A DNA stretch of 64,000 nt, taken from VRUE01 sp963704505. GTDB lineage: Bacteria; Actinomycetota; Thermoleophilia; Solirubrobacterales; 70-9. Made by a program: the position numbers and the translations under genes. The stretch lies in NCBI GenBank assembly GCA_963704505.1, contig OY969912.1:744001-808000 (forward strand), read 5' to 3'. Of the stretch, positions 52,349-61,738 are shown in pieces; position 1 is the first letter of the stretch; each line of letters begins with the position of its first letter. The notes under the pieces were generated by a model, which saw only the letters and a list, made by a program, of their open reading frames with translations, had not been told where the DNA came from and did not search any database.

Positions 52349-54112
52349 GTGTTCGAGAAGGTGTTGATAGCCAACCGCGGCGAGATCGCGATTCGCGTCG
52401 CCCGCACCCTGCGGGAGATGGGAATCGGCTCGGTTGCCGTGTACTCGGAGATCGACCGCGACGCCCCCCACGTGCGCGCGGCGGACGAGGCTTTCCTGAT
52501 CGGCCCGGCGGTTCCGGCCGAGAGCTACCTGAACATCGCCAAGATCATCGCGACGGCGAAGGAGGCCGGCGCCGAGGGAATCCATCCCGGCTACGGATTC
52601 CTCGCCGAGAACGCCGAGATGGCGCGGGCCTGCGAGGAGGCCGGGATCACCTGGATCGGCCCGCCGCCGGAGGCGATCGAAGAGATGGGCTCGAAGACAC
52701 GGGCGCGCGAGATCATGGAGGCGGCCGGAGTGCCGATCGTCCCCGGTTCCACCGAGGTCGCCAAGGACCTCGATGCGGCGCGCCTGCAGGCCGATGAAGC
52801 CGGCTACCCGGTTGCCTGTAAGGCGGCGGGCGGCGGTGGCGGCAAGGGCTTCCGGGTGGCGATGACCCCCGACGACCTCGAGGAGGCCTTCGAGGGCTCG
52901 GCCCGCGAAGGCGAGAAGTTCTTCTCCGACGACCGCGTCTACGTCGAGCGCTACCTCGAGGACCCGCGCCACGTCGAGGTTCAGGTCCTGGCCGACTCGC
53001 ACGGCAACGTGATCCACCTCGGCGAGCGCGACTGCTCGATCCAGCGCCGTCACCAGAAGGTGATCGAGGAGGCGCCCGGGCCGCATGTCGACGAGGAGAT
53101 GCGCGAGCGCATCGGCAAGATCGCGATCGACGCCGCTGCCGCGGTCGGCTACCGAGGCGCGGGGACGATCGAGGGCATGCAGGTCGGCGAGGAGTACTTC
53201 TTCCTCGAGATGAACACCCGGGTCCAGGTCGAGCACTGCGTCACCGAGATGATCAGCGGCATCGACATCGTCCGCGAGCAGATCCTGGTCGCCTCCGGTG
53301 AGCCACTCTCGATCGCTCAGGAGGACGTCGACCTACGTGGCTGGTCGATCGAGTGCCGGATCAACGCCGAGGCCGCGCACAAGAAATTCGCCCCCGCGCC
53401 GGGCCCGATCGATGATTCCTACCGCGAGCCCTCCGGTCCCGGCGTCCGCGTCGACTCCGGTGTCGAAGGCGGCTCCGAGGTGACGCCGATGTACGACCCG
53501 ATGGTCGCCAAGCTGATCGTCTGGGACGTCGACCGCGAGAAGGCGACCCGGCGCATGCTGCGGGCGCTCGGCGAATACGACTCCGGCGGCCTGACCACCC
53601 TGATCCCCTTCCACAAGGCGATCCTCGCAACCGAGCAGTGGGAGAAGGGCGAGACCTGTCGCGACCTGATGGAGGACAAGGAGTGGCTGAAGACGACCGC
53701 TCCCGAGGATGCGGCCGCCGCGGCCGCATCCGACGACGCGCCTACCGTCGAGCGCGACTTCAAGGTCGAGGTCTCGGGCAAGCTTTTCGACGTCAAGGTG
53801 ATCGGCGAGGCCGGCGGCGGCATCGCCCCGGCCGGCGGGGCCGGCGGCAAACGCCCGCCGAAGCGTGAGCGTAAGTCCGGCGGCGGTCCCAGCGCCTCGA
53901 GTGAGTCGTTGCCCGCGCCGCTGCAGGGAACGGTCTTCAAAGTCGCGGTCGAGAAGGGCGCCGAGGTATCGGAGGGCGATCTGATCTGCGTGATCGAGGC
54001 GATGAAGATGGAGAACGAGATCACCGCGCATCGCTCCGGCAAGGTCGAGGAGCTGAACGTCTCCGAGGGCGACTCGGTCTCCAGCGGTGACGTCCTCGCC
54101 GTGATCAAGTAG
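52349..54112 (+). CDS. Acyl-CoA carboxylase alpha chain (biotin carboxylase + BCCP)
   Basis: This 587-residue fused subunit starts at GTG. Biotin-carboxylase ATP-grasp (about 1-450): KVLIANRGEIAIRV, CKAAGGGGGKGFRVA, MNTRVQVEHCVTEM. A disordered linker with APAGGAGGKRPPKRERK follows, then a C-terminal biotinyl domain with VIEAMKMENEI (biotin Lys). It carboxylates biotin for an acyl-CoA carboxylase (acetyl- or propionyl-CoA). The beta subunit is not in the window. Confidence 0.9.
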   Translation: MFEKVLIANRGEIAIRVARTLREMGIGSVAVYSEIDRDAPHVRAADEAFLIGPAVPAESYLNIAKIIATAKEAGAEGIHPGYGFLAENAEMARACEEAGITWIGPPPEAIEEMGSKTRAREIMEAAGVPIVPGSTEVAKDLDAARLQADEAGYPVACKAAGGGGGKGFRVAMTPDDLEEAFEGSAREGEKFFSDDRVYVERYLEDPRHVEVQVLADSHGNVIHLGERDCSIQRRHQKVIEEAPGPHVDEEMRERIGKIAIDAAAAVGYRGAGTIEGMQVGEEYFFLEMNTRVQVEHCVTEMISGIDIVREQILVASGEPLSIAQEDVDLRGWSIECRINAEAAHKKFAPAPGPIDDSYREPSGPGVRVDSGVEGGSEVTPMYDPMVAKLIVWDVDREKATRRMLRALGEYDSGGLTTLIPFHKAILATEQWEKGETCRDLMEDKEWLKTTAPEDAAAAAASDDAPTVERDFKVEVSGKLFDVKVIGEAGGGIAPAGGAGGKRPPKRERKSGGGPSASSESLPAPLQGTVFKVAVEKGAEVSEGDLICVIEAMKMENEITAHRSGKVEELNVSEGDSVSSGDVLAVIK

Positions 54113-54146
54113 GGGGACGCAGGGGGCGGCGACGCTCGCCGGCCGT

Positions 54147-56036
54147 TTAGGGCTGCTGGCCTTTCTGGTGTTCTTCGCGGCGTTTTTCCCGTTCTTCCTT
54201 GCGTTCTTCTCGTTTTTCCTGCTTTTCGAGCTGACGCTGGCGCAGCAGTTCCTTGCGGGTCAGCGGGATTTTCGCGACCGGTTCCCAGCACTCGCGGCCG
54301 ACGCATTCCTCGAGGCCGCCTTCTTCGTCGACGCCGCCGGTGAGCACCGTGTAGAGGTAGTTGCGGACCGGGAAGTAGTTGGGGTCCTTGGCGATGTTGT
54401 TGAGCTCGAAGGGGTCTTTGTTGATGTCGTAGAGCTCCTTCTCGCCGTCGGGCCAGGCGATGAACTTGTACGGCCCGAGGCGGATTCCCTCGTAGTCCTT
54501 GGGCGGCGCCAGGATCGAGGCGCTCGCTTCTTCCCCGGCGGCGGGTCGTGCGAGCGCCGAGGTCGCGGCGACAGGCGCACCGGTCGCCGGTTCGTAGGCG
54601 GGTTGCTGTTCGGCTCCACCCTGGGCGTCGACGTCGCTGGTTTCGACGAACGACTCGAAGAGCAACGGCCGCCTGGTCCGCAGGGTCGGGTCGCGGAAGA
54701 AGGGCACCATCGACTGCCCGTCGATGCTCTTGTCGGCTGTGGTCCCGGCCAGTTCGAGGATCGTCGGCGCGATGTCGATCTGCTCGGAGGGCTCGCCGCT
54801 GACGGTGTTCGGTTTGATCCCCGGCCCGCGCATCAGGAAGGGCAGGTGGGTGGCGGGCTCATAGGCGAGGAACTTGCCGCCGATCAGGCGGTGCTCGCCG
54901 AAGAAGAAGCCGTTGTCGGAGGTGAAGAGGATGTAGGTGTTGCTGAGCCGGCCCATCGCGCCGAGCGTGTCGATGATCTGTTTGACGCCATCGTCGACCG
55001 CGCGCAGCGACTCGAGCTGCTTTTGCCAGTAGACGCGGTAGGTGTGCTTGTCGTTGAGCGAGAGGTGCGGCGCTTCGCGGATGAAGCGGGGCTTGTCGCT
55101 GACATTGCCCTCGTCAAAGCCTTCTGAGCGGTCGTGGGGGAGCCGGGCCCCCTTGAACCAGTCGTAGTGGCGGGGAGCCGGCTCCGGGCCCGCAGGACGC
55201 CGGAAATCGCCGTGGGGGGCGGTGTAGTCGAGCTGCAGGTAGAACGGCGATTCCGCCGGGGCGGCGACGATTTCGTTCGTCGCCAGGCTGGTCAGCGTGT
55301 CTGTCTCGTAATAACAGGGCAGGCCGTTGAGCGGCGCGAACGGGCAGCCCGGATCGTCGCGGGCGCCGTATTCACGGGTGTCCCAGCTGCCCGAGTCGCC
55401 GTAGGGGCCTTCGATCACGCCGTTGTTGTTGAGTTCGTAGCCGTAGAAGTAGTGGTCGTTGTCGGAGCGCTCGACCGTGTGCCAGGAGCTCCACCCGGGC
55501 GGCACCGTTTTGCCGTCGTCGTAGGGCGCTTCGCCGTAGCCGTTGAGGAACTTGCCGATGTGGATCGTCCTGTAGCCGTCCGCCTGCAGCCAGGTGGCGA
55601 TGTTGTGCGTGAAGGCGGCGCGCTCGGAGAAGCCGTGGTAACCGCCGTTCGGCTGGATGTTGCCTTTGACGCCGTGATTGTGGGCGTAGCGGCCGGTCAG
55701 CAGGCTGACCCGGGAGGGGCAGCAGAGTGGGTAGGAGACGTAGTACTTGCTGAAGGTGACCCCTTTTTTGGCGATCATGTCCAGCGTGTTGGGCATCGCC
55801 CGGGTCTCGCCACCGCTTTCGGAGCGGTAGCGGGCGTAGAGCCCGTCCATGGTCTGGTCGTCGGTCTGGATGACGACGAAGTTGGGGCGTTCGGGCGGGA
55901 ACACCAGCGGTTGGCGCGCGGCCGAGGCCGGGCCCACCGCGACCGCGAGGATGATGAGCAGGCCGAGGCCGGCGATGACTCCCGCCGCCTGCGCGCGCTT
56001 TGAGGCGCGGGTTTTTCTGGTTGCTTCAGTCGACAT
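54147..56036 (-). CDS. Secreted sulfatase (formylglycine type)
   Basis: About 629 residues from ATG 56036. N-terminal membrane/signal helix (GVIAGLGLLIILAVAVGPAS), then the alkaline-phosphatase-superfamily core. Metal Asp residues lie in VVIQTDDQTMDG. The modification site is PLCCPSRVSLLTGR, where the Cys of CxPSR becomes formylglycine. The His/Lys-bearing segments are HIGKFLNGY and FTSDNGFFFGEHRL. The C-terminus is a highly charged helix (RQRQLEKQEKREERKEER). It removes sulfate from an unknown extracellular ester. No maturase gene is adjacent. Confidence 0.88.
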   Translation of the reverse strand: MSTEATRKTRASKRAQAAGVIAGLGLLIILAVAVGPASAARQPLVFPPERPNFVVIQTDDQTMDGLYARYRSESGGETRAMPNTLDMIAKKGVTFSKYYVSYPLCCPSRVSLLTGRYAHNHGVKGNIQPNGGYHGFSERAAFTHNIATWLQADGYRTIHIGKFLNGYGEAPYDDGKTVPPGWSSWHTVERSDNDHYFYGYELNNNGVIEGPYGDSGSWDTREYGARDDPGCPFAPLNGLPCYYETDTLTSLATNEIVAAPAESPFYLQLDYTAPHGDFRRPAGPEPAPRHYDWFKGARLPHDRSEGFDEGNVSDKPRFIREAPHLSLNDKHTYRVYWQKQLESLRAVDDGVKQIIDTLGAMGRLSNTYILFTSDNGFFFGEHRLIGGKFLAYEPATHLPFLMRGPGIKPNTVSGEPSEQIDIAPTILELAGTTADKSIDGQSMVPFFRDPTLRTRRPLLFESFVETSDVDAQGGAEQQPAYEPATGAPVAATSALARPAAGEEASASILAPPKDYEGIRLGPYKFIAWPDGEKELYDINKDPFELNNIAKDPNYFPVRNYLYTVLTGGVDEEGGLEECVGRECWEPVAKIPLTRKELLRQRQLEKQEKREERKEEREKRREEHQKGQQP

Positions 56037-56138
56037 TGGTGATCCTGGCTGCCTAGGGGTTCGAAAACCCCGCAACCGGCGAAGTTTCGACGTGACGCTA
56101 GAGAACCGTGTGGACGGGCAGGCCTGGAAGGCGCCGCG

Positions 56139-56822
56139 CTAGGAGGCGCCGAGCTTTTTGGCGGCGTCGCGGAAGTTCTTGACCGTGGCGCTCGGCGCTT
56201 TGCGGCCTTCGAGTTTCTCGCCGTGGCGGTTGACCCAGATCACCGGCACGTTCATTTTGAGCAGCGGGGCGACGTCGGTCGTGTAGTCGCAGCCGATGTG
56301 CAGCCAGCCTTTCTTGCCGCCGATCCGGCGCGCGCACTCTTTGAAGTGGACCGGGTCGGGCTTGTAGCTGCGCACCTGCTGGGCGGTGACGACGAGGTCG
56401 AGTTCGGTGCGAAGGTGGCGGCGGGAGACGCCGAGGAGTTTGTCGTCGATGTTGGAGATGATCCCGATCTCGTAGCGTTTCCCGAGCCGATCCATCGCCG
56501 CGTTCGACTCGCGGAAGGGCAGCCAGTAGGCGACCGAGTCGGGCAGGAACTGGGCCCGCGAGGGCTCGATCTCCCAGCCCAGCTCGCCGGCGACTTTGAC
56601 GATCGTGCGGCGCAGGACCTCGGCGTAGAGTTCGTAGGAGCCGGCCATGATTTCGGCCTGGACCTCCATGAAACGGGCGAGGAAGGGGCCCTCTTCGAAG
56701 CTGAAGCCGTCCTTGCCGGCCTCCTTCTTACAGGCGTCGATGATGCCCTTCTCCCAATCGATCAACGTCCCGTAACAATCGGTCGTGACCCATTTGATGT
56801 TTTTTAGGCTGGGAAGCGGCAT
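56139..56822 (-). CDS. Haloacid dehalogenase type II-like hydrolase
   Basis: This 227-residue HAD protein has motif I VTTDCYGTLIDW, motif II IGIISNIDDKLL and motif III SYKPDPVHFKECARR. These are the dehalogenase/2-haloacid-type pattern with Asp-x-Tyr in motif I (D-C-Y-G-T). It hydrolyses a small C-halogen or phosphate bond; dehalogenase versus phosphatase cannot be decided. It sits between the sulfatase and sucC, divergent from the latter. Confidence 0.8.
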   Translation of the reverse strand: MPLPSLKNIKWVTTDCYGTLIDWEKGIIDACKKEAGKDGFSFEEGPFLARFMEVQAEIMAGSYELYAEVLRRTIVKVAGELGWEIEPSRAQFLPDSVAYWLPFRESNAAMDRLGKRYEIGIISNIDDKLLGVSRRHLRTELDLVVTAQQVRSYKPDPVHFKECARRIGGKKGWLHIGCDYTTDVAPLLKMNVPVIWVNRHGEKLEGRKAPSATVKNFRDAAKKLGAS

Positions 56823-56876
56823 CGGCGAGCCGCGGCATTATAGGCTGCCGCCCGCACCACGCGGTGCGCCTCTCTA

Positions 56877-58034
56877 ATGGACCTACTCGAGTATCAGGGA
56901 AAGCAGCTGTTCGCCAAGCACGGCATCGCCGTGCCGAGCGGCGAGGTCGCGACGACCGTGGACGAGGCCGTGGCGGCTGCCGAGCGGGTCGGATTCCCCT
57001 GCGCGATCAAGGCCCAGGTGCTGATCGGCGGGCGCGGCAAGGCGGGCGGGATCAAGATCGCCGCCGACGCCGAGGAGGCCCGCGAGTACGCCGGCGCGAT
57101 CATCGGGATGGACATCACGGGGCCCCACGGAGAGGGCCCCTTCAAGGTCCACCAGGTCTGGATCGAGGGCGGCTCCGACATCGCCTCCGAGTACTACGCC
57201 TCGGTGATCCTCGATCGCTCCGAGAAGAAGCTTCTGGCGATGGTGTCGGCCAAGGGCGGCATGGACATCGAGGCGGTCGCCGCCGAGGATCCGGGCGCGC
57301 TGGTCACCGAGCACATCGACCCGACCCGGACGTTCACCGCCGCCGATGCGCGGACGATCGTCGACGCCGCCGGGCTCGAGGAGGACGTCCGCGACAAGGT
57401 CGCCGAGGTGCTTCCGAAGCTGGTCGAGGTCGCAACCGAGGAGGACGCGACCCTGATCGAGGTCAACCCGCTGATCGTCACCGCCGGCCGCGACGTCGTC
57501 GCGCTCGACGCGAAGGTGACGATCGACGGCAACGCAACCTTCCGCCACCAGGACCTCGCCGACGAGGAGTTCGTCGGCGACGAGGACCCGCTCGAGGCGA
57601 TGGCCAAGGAGAAGGGCCTCACCTACGTGAAACTCGACGGCAACGTCGGCATCCTCGCCAACGGCGCCGGCCTCTGCATGTCGACCCTCGACGTCGTCGC
57701 CCAGGCCGGCGGCAGCCCGGCCAACTTCCTCGACGCCGGCGGCGGCTCGAAAGCCGACGCGATCGTCAACGCCCTGACCGTGATCACCTCCGACGAGAAG
57801 GTGAGCGCGATCCTCTTCAACATCTTCGGCGGTATCACCCGCTGCGACGAGATCGCCAACGGGATCGTCACCGCCTCGCAGGAGATCGGCCTCGAGTTGC
57901 CCCTGGTCGTGCGCCTCGACGGCACCAACTCCGAGGAGGGCCTGAAGATCCTCGCCGAGGCCTCCCTGCCCAACATGCATCTGGAGACGACGATGCTCGA
58001 CGCGGCGCGCAGAGTCGTGGAGCTGGCGGGCTGA
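56877..58034 (+). CDS. sucC: Succinyl-CoA ligase beta subunit
   Basis: This 385-residue ATP-grasp protein begins MDLLEYQGKQLFAKHGIAVP and contains IKAQVLIGGRGKAGGIK, LIEVNPLIV and FNIFGGITRCDEIANGI. With SucD it interconverts succinyl-CoA and succinate while making ATP or GTP in the TCA cycle. sucD starts one base after its stop region. Confidence 0.95.
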   Translation: MDLLEYQGKQLFAKHGIAVPSGEVATTVDEAVAAAERVGFPCAIKAQVLIGGRGKAGGIKIAADAEEAREYAGAIIGMDITGPHGEGPFKVHQVWIEGGSDIASEYYASVILDRSEKKLLAMVSAKGGMDIEAVAAEDPGALVTEHIDPTRTFTAADARTIVDAAGLEEDVRDKVAEVLPKLVEVATEEDATLIEVNPLIVTAGRDVVALDAKVTIDGNATFRHQDLADEEFVGDEDPLEAMAKEKGLTYVKLDGNVGILANGAGLCMSTLDVVAQAGGSPANFLDAGGGSKADAIVNALTVITSDEKVSAILFNIFGGITRCDEIANGIVTASQEIGLELPLVVRLDGTNSEEGLKILAEASLPNMHLETTMLDAARRVVELAG

Positions 58035-58035
58035 G

Positions 58036-58911
58036 ATGAGCATCATCGTCGGCGAGGACACGAAGCTGGTCGTCTCCGGCCTGACCGGTCGCGAGGGCTC
58101 CTTCCATGGACTTCGGAACAAGGCCTACGGGACCGACCTCGTCGCCGGGGTCACTCCCGGCAAGGGCGGCCAGGACGTCGAGGGCGTCCCCGTCTTCGAC
58201 TCGATCAAGGAGTCGGTCGAGGAGGCCGGCGCCAACACCTCGATGATCTTCGTCCCGGCGCGCTTCGCCGCCCCGGCGATCGACGAGGCGATCGACTCGG
58301 GAGTGCAGACGGTGATCGCGATCACCGAGGGAATTCCAGTGCTCGACATGCTCGGCCTCTACTGGAAGGCGAAGGAGGCGGGGGTGCGGCTGCTCGGCCC
58401 GAACTGCCCCGGCGCGCTCTCGCCCGGGAAGGCCAATGTCGGCATCATCCCCGCCCAGTTCTTCGACCCCGGCCCGATCGGCGTCGTCTCCAAGTCGGGC
58501 ACGCTGACCTACCAGATCGGCAATGAGCTGAAACAGGCCGGCACCGGCAACTCCTCGATCGTCGGCATCGGCGGCGACCCGATCATCGGCTCCGACTTCA
58601 TCGACATCCTCACCCTCTATGAGGCCGACGAGGAGACCGAGCTGATCGTCATGGTCGGCGAGATCGGCGGCGACGCCGAGGAGCGCGCCGCCGAGTTCAT
58701 CGCGGCGGAGATCTCCAAGCCCGTGGTCGCCTACATCGCCGGCTTCACCGCTCCTCCGGGCAAGCAGATGGGGCACGCCGGGGCGATCATCTCCGGCTCC
58801 TCGGGCACCGCCCAGGCGAAGAAGGAAGCGCTCGAGGCCAAGGGCGTGCGGGTCGGCGAAAGCCCGACCGAGACCGCGGCGATCGCGGTCGAGACGCTGC
58901 GCGCTTCCTGA
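58036..58911 (+). CDS. sucD: Succinyl-CoA ligase alpha subunit
   Basis: This 291-residue protein has the CoA-binding Rossmann region (LVVSGLTGREGSFH, VTPGKGGQDVEGVPVF) and the phospho-histidine loop KQMGHAGAIISGSSGTA. It is co-transcribed with sucC. Confidence 0.95.
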   Translation: MSIIVGEDTKLVVSGLTGREGSFHGLRNKAYGTDLVAGVTPGKGGQDVEGVPVFDSIKESVEEAGANTSMIFVPARFAAPAIDEAIDSGVQTVIAITEGIPVLDMLGLYWKAKEAGVRLLGPNCPGALSPGKANVGIIPAQFFDPGPIGVVSKSGTLTYQIGNELKQAGTGNSSIVGIGGDPIIGSDFIDILTLYEADEETELIVMVGEIGGDAEERAAEFIAAEISKPVVAYIAGFTAPPGKQMGHAGAIISGSSGTAQAKKEALEAKGVRVGESPTETAAIAVETLRAS

Positions 58912-58915
58912 CGAG

Positions 58916-60049
58916 CTACTGGGCGGGAGCGCCGGGCCGCTCACGCAGGCGCAGGCCGCGGGCGATCGCTTCCATCGCCGCCACCGACTCGTATGGGCCG
59001 TGCCCCGATTCGATGCAGACGGGGCAGTTCGGAAGGTCGACGCCGATGACCATCCGTCCCGCCGGGACCTCGGCGAAGAAGACGTTGGGCGGAGTCCGCG
59101 GGCAATCGGCGAAGTTCTTCGCGTAGCCGGCGTAGATCGCCGCTCTGCCGCCGGCAACGGAGATCGTCGTCTTCCTCGTGCAGCGCCAGTCCCGGACCAG
59201 GGCCGCCGAGGGCCTCTGAAGGTGCGCGCGCCAGGTCGCCCTGGTGAAGGCGTAGAGCGTGATGCCCTTTTCGTAGCTGAGCAGCTCTTTGACCCCCGGG
59301 GGGCTGGTGTCGCCGAACACCGCGGGCAGGAACACGTCTTCGAGGTGAGCGGGAGGCCGTCCGTGGCCAGGCCGGAAGGTCGGGCCGAGCCAGTAGACGG
59401 GAAGCTTCAGCCGCGGGTCTTCGAACGGGACCGCCGTGTCGTCGCGTTCGGACTCGAGGTACGGGGTCGGCGCGACGACATGGCGCTGCTGGACGGTGGC
59501 GAGCTGTAGGGCGACGCCATCCGCGGTGGCGAGCGGCATCCCGGCCAGGTAGACCGCGGCCAGGGTCACCCCCGAGCGCCAGAAGAACGCCGTCCCGGGT
59601 TCGTGTTCACCGGTGCCGAGGCGGGCGCTTTCGGTGTGGAAGAGCTTGGTCGGGCCGCCGATCCTGGCCGTGGTCGGGGCTTCGGCGAGGTGGGGTTCGC
59701 CGAGCAACGAGGCGAGCAGGTCGCGCGCGGCCTGGAAGCCGGCCGACGCCGCTTCCGGTGTCTGCGTCCCGATCGCGAACGAGATCACCTCGGGCGGCGC
59801 CGGTTCGGGCCCCGGGAGCAGGAAGCGACGTTCGTATTCGTACTCGCAGAAGGGCGGCTTGTACTTGAGGGCGAATGACCGCACCGCCAGCGAAGGCTCC
59901 TGTTCGGCGCTGACGACGCCGCAGCCGGTGTCGGGGCCGATTGAATACTCGGGCGGGAGCTCGTGCAGGCGGAGCACCATCTGGGTCTGCGCCGGTTCGG
60001 TGCGGCCCGCGGCGACGGCGGCGCCGGCCGCGACGAGGACCGCGACCAC
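58916..60049 (-). CDS. Membrane-anchored or secreted hypothetical protein
   Basis: About 377 residues from GTG 60049; the frame is open to 60181, but the extra part is antisense to the aminotransferase start. A short N-terminal hydrophobic helix (VVAVLVAAGAAVAAG) is followed by a largely beta-strand extracellular part with eight or more Cys, including GCGVV, PPFCEYEYERR, CPVCIESGHG and others. No family is recognised. It converges on sucD with 4 bp between stops. Its role is unknown. Confidence 0.6.
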   Translation of the reverse strand: MVAVLVAAGAAVAAGRTEPAQTQMVLRLHELPPEYSIGPDTGCGVVSAEQEPSLAVRSFALKYKPPFCEYEYERRFLLPGPEPAPPEVISFAIGTQTPEAASAGFQAARDLLASLLGEPHLAEAPTTARIGGPTKLFHTESARLGTGEHEPGTAFFWRSGVTLAAVYLAGMPLATADGVALQLATVQQRHVVAPTPYLESERDDTAVPFEDPRLKLPVYWLGPTFRPGHGRPPAHLEDVFLPAVFGDTSPPGVKELLSYEKGITLYAFTRATWRAHLQRPSAALVRDWRCTRKTTISVAGGRAAIYAGYAKNFADCPRTPPNVFFAEVPAGRMVIGVDLPNCPVCIESGHGPYESVAAMEAIARGLRLRERPGAPAQ

Positions 60050-60098
60050 CAGTGCGAGGACGACCCCTGAGGCCTTGCCGTTGCTAGGGTCGATGTCG

Positions 60099-61202
60099 AT
60101 GGCTCCAGACAATATTTCCTTCGCCCGCGGTGCTCCCAGTGCCGACATCCTGCCACGGGATTCGGTCCTCGAGGCCGCCAAGGTCGCGCTGGCCGAGGAT
60201 TGGGAAAAGGCGCTCTCCTACGGCACGGGGATCGGCCATCCCGGCCTCTGCCACTGGGTCGCCGAGCGCCATGGAGGGCTCGAAGACTCGCAGGTGATGA
60301 TCGCCAACGGCTCCCTGGAGGCCGGTTGGATGCTCTTCGAGCACCTGCTCGAGCCCGGCGACCGGGTCGTCGTCGAGCAGCCGACCTACGACCGCACCCT
60401 GCTGATGCTCCAGCGCCTCGGGGTCGAGTTGGTGCCGGTCCCGCTGGAGGACGACGGCCTCGACCTCGCCGCCTTCGAAGCCGCCCTCGAGGCCGGCCCG
60501 ATCAAGCTCGCCCACGTGATCCCCAACTTCCATAACCCGGCGGGCTGCACCCTCTCCGCCGAGAAGCGCGTGCGGCTGGTCGAGCTCGCCGCCGAGCACG
60601 GCTTCTGGATCTTCGAGGACGACCCCTACCGCGAGCTGCCCTTCGAGGGCGAGGCGCTGGAGACGATGCTCTCGATCGACCGCGCCGATCGCGTCGTCCA
60701 CGCCTCCTCCTTCTCGAAGACGGTCAGCCCCGGCGTCCGGGTCGGCTACCTCGCCGGGCCCGCCGAGTTGGTCGCGAAGCTCTCCAAGCGGGCGAATGAG
60801 ACCTACATCTCGCCGAACATGCTCGCCGAGGCCGTGGTCCTCGAGCTCTGCGCCTCGGGCGGGCTCGACGCCAACATCGAGTTCGTCAAAGGCGCCCTCC
60901 GCGACCGCCGCGACGCGCTCGTGACCGCGCTCGGGGAGCGGATCCCGGAGGCCGAGTTCGTCGTGCCCGGAGGGGGCTACTTCCTCTGGCTCGATCTCGC
61001 CGAGGGCACCGACACGCCGGCGCTGCTGGTCGAGTCGAAGAGCGACGGGGTCGCCTTCGTTGCCGGCCCCGATTTCATGATCGAGGGTGGCGTCAACAGC
61101 CTCCGCCTCTCCTTCGCCAGCGTCCCGCCCGAGCGGATCGACGAGGGCGTCTCCAGGATCGCCGCCGCGCTCGACCGCGTCCGCGCCGGCTCGCCCGCCT
61201 GA
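60099..61202 (+). CDS. PLP-dependent aminotransferase (class I/II, MocR/LysN-like)
   Basis: About 367 residues from ATG 60099 (AGGG 9 bases upstream; ATG 60093 also possible). Fold-type I: DNISFARGAPSADILP, VVVEQPTYDRTLLMLQRL, PNFHNPAGCTLS, EDDPYREL and the Schiff-base Lys in SSFSKTVSPGVRVGYL. It belongs to the group with 2-aminoadipate and aromatic aminotransferases. Substrate is not decided. Divergent from the secreted-protein gene. Confidence 0.85.
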   Translation: MAPDNISFARGAPSADILPRDSVLEAAKVALAEDWEKALSYGTGIGHPGLCHWVAERHGGLEDSQVMIANGSLEAGWMLFEHLLEPGDRVVVEQPTYDRTLLMLQRLGVELVPVPLEDDGLDLAAFEAALEAGPIKLAHVIPNFHNPAGCTLSAEKRVRLVELAAEHGFWIFEDDPYRELPFEGEALETMLSIDRADRVVHASSFSKTVSPGVRVGYLAGPAELVAKLSKRANETYISPNMLAEAVVLELCASGGLDANIEFVKGALRDRRDALVTALGERIPEAEFVVPGGGYFLWLDLAEGTDTPALLVESKSDGVAFVAGPDFMIEGGVNSLRLSFASVPPERIDEGVSRIAAALDRVRAGSPA

Positions 61203-61227
61203 GCGAGCGACCCGGCGCCGCATCGCG

Positions 61228-61608
61228 CTATTCGACGGTGATCGTGCCCTTCATGAATGGGTGGAAGACGCAGTAGTAGGCGTAGGTCCCCGGCTTTTCG
61301 AGGGTCACCTCGCCGGTCTTGCCGGGCTTGATCGTGCCGCTGTCGAAGGCGCCGCCCTGTTTCGAGGTGGCGGTGTGGGCGGTCGAGTCTTCATTGGTGA
61401 ACTTCACCGTGGTGCCGCTCTTCACGGTCAGGTCCGGCGGCGCGTATTCGTAGTCGGCGATCGTCACGGCAGAGCCCGAGGCCGAGCCGGCGCCCATGGC
61501 GCTCGTTTCGGTGGTCGAGCTTCCTCCCCCACCGCAGCCCGCGAGTGCGAGGACGGCGACGACGGGTAGGAGGGCAGCGGCGCGGTGGGTGTTTCGGAGA
61601 GGTCTCAT
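61228..61608 (-). CDS. Cupredoxin (plastocyanin/azurin-like) lipoprotein
   Basis: This 126-residue protein has a signal peptide with lipobox LALAGC. A Gly/Ser/Thr linker and a single cupredoxin domain follow. The type-1 copper ligands are visible as STAHTATS (His) and YYCVFHPFM (Cys, His, Met). It carries one electron outside the membrane. It is divergent from a ferritin-like gene, and the two share a 130-bp regulatory gap with repeated CTACGCG motifs. Confidence 0.85.
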   Translation of the reverse strand: MRPLRNTHRAAALLPVVAVLALAGCGGGGSSTTETSAMGAGSASGSAVTIADYEYAPPDLTVKSGTTVKFTNEDSTAHTATSKQGGAFDSGTIKPGKTGEVTLEKPGTYAYYCVFHPFMKGTITVE

Positions 61609-61617
61609 ATGCCTGCG

Positions 61618-61703
61618 CTACGCGCCTCGCGCCTACGCGGATCACTTTTCCTTTGCGGACGTTTTGGCCGGGATTGATCCGTTGCGGAGCCGATTCGCGT
61701 AGG
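61618..61703. promoter_or_regulatory. Repeated CTACGCG motifs between cupredoxin and ferritin-like genes
   Basis: CTACGCG occurs at 61618-61624 and 61633-61639, and its reverse complement at 61696-61702. The last two extend to CCTACGCG/CGCGTAGG, an inverted pair about 56 bp apart. The gap is the divergent promoter of two extracellular redox-related genes, so a shared regulator is possible. Confidence 0.35.
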
Positions 61704-61738
61704 TGGTCTCGGAAGCGCAAACCACCGAGGAGTTAGAC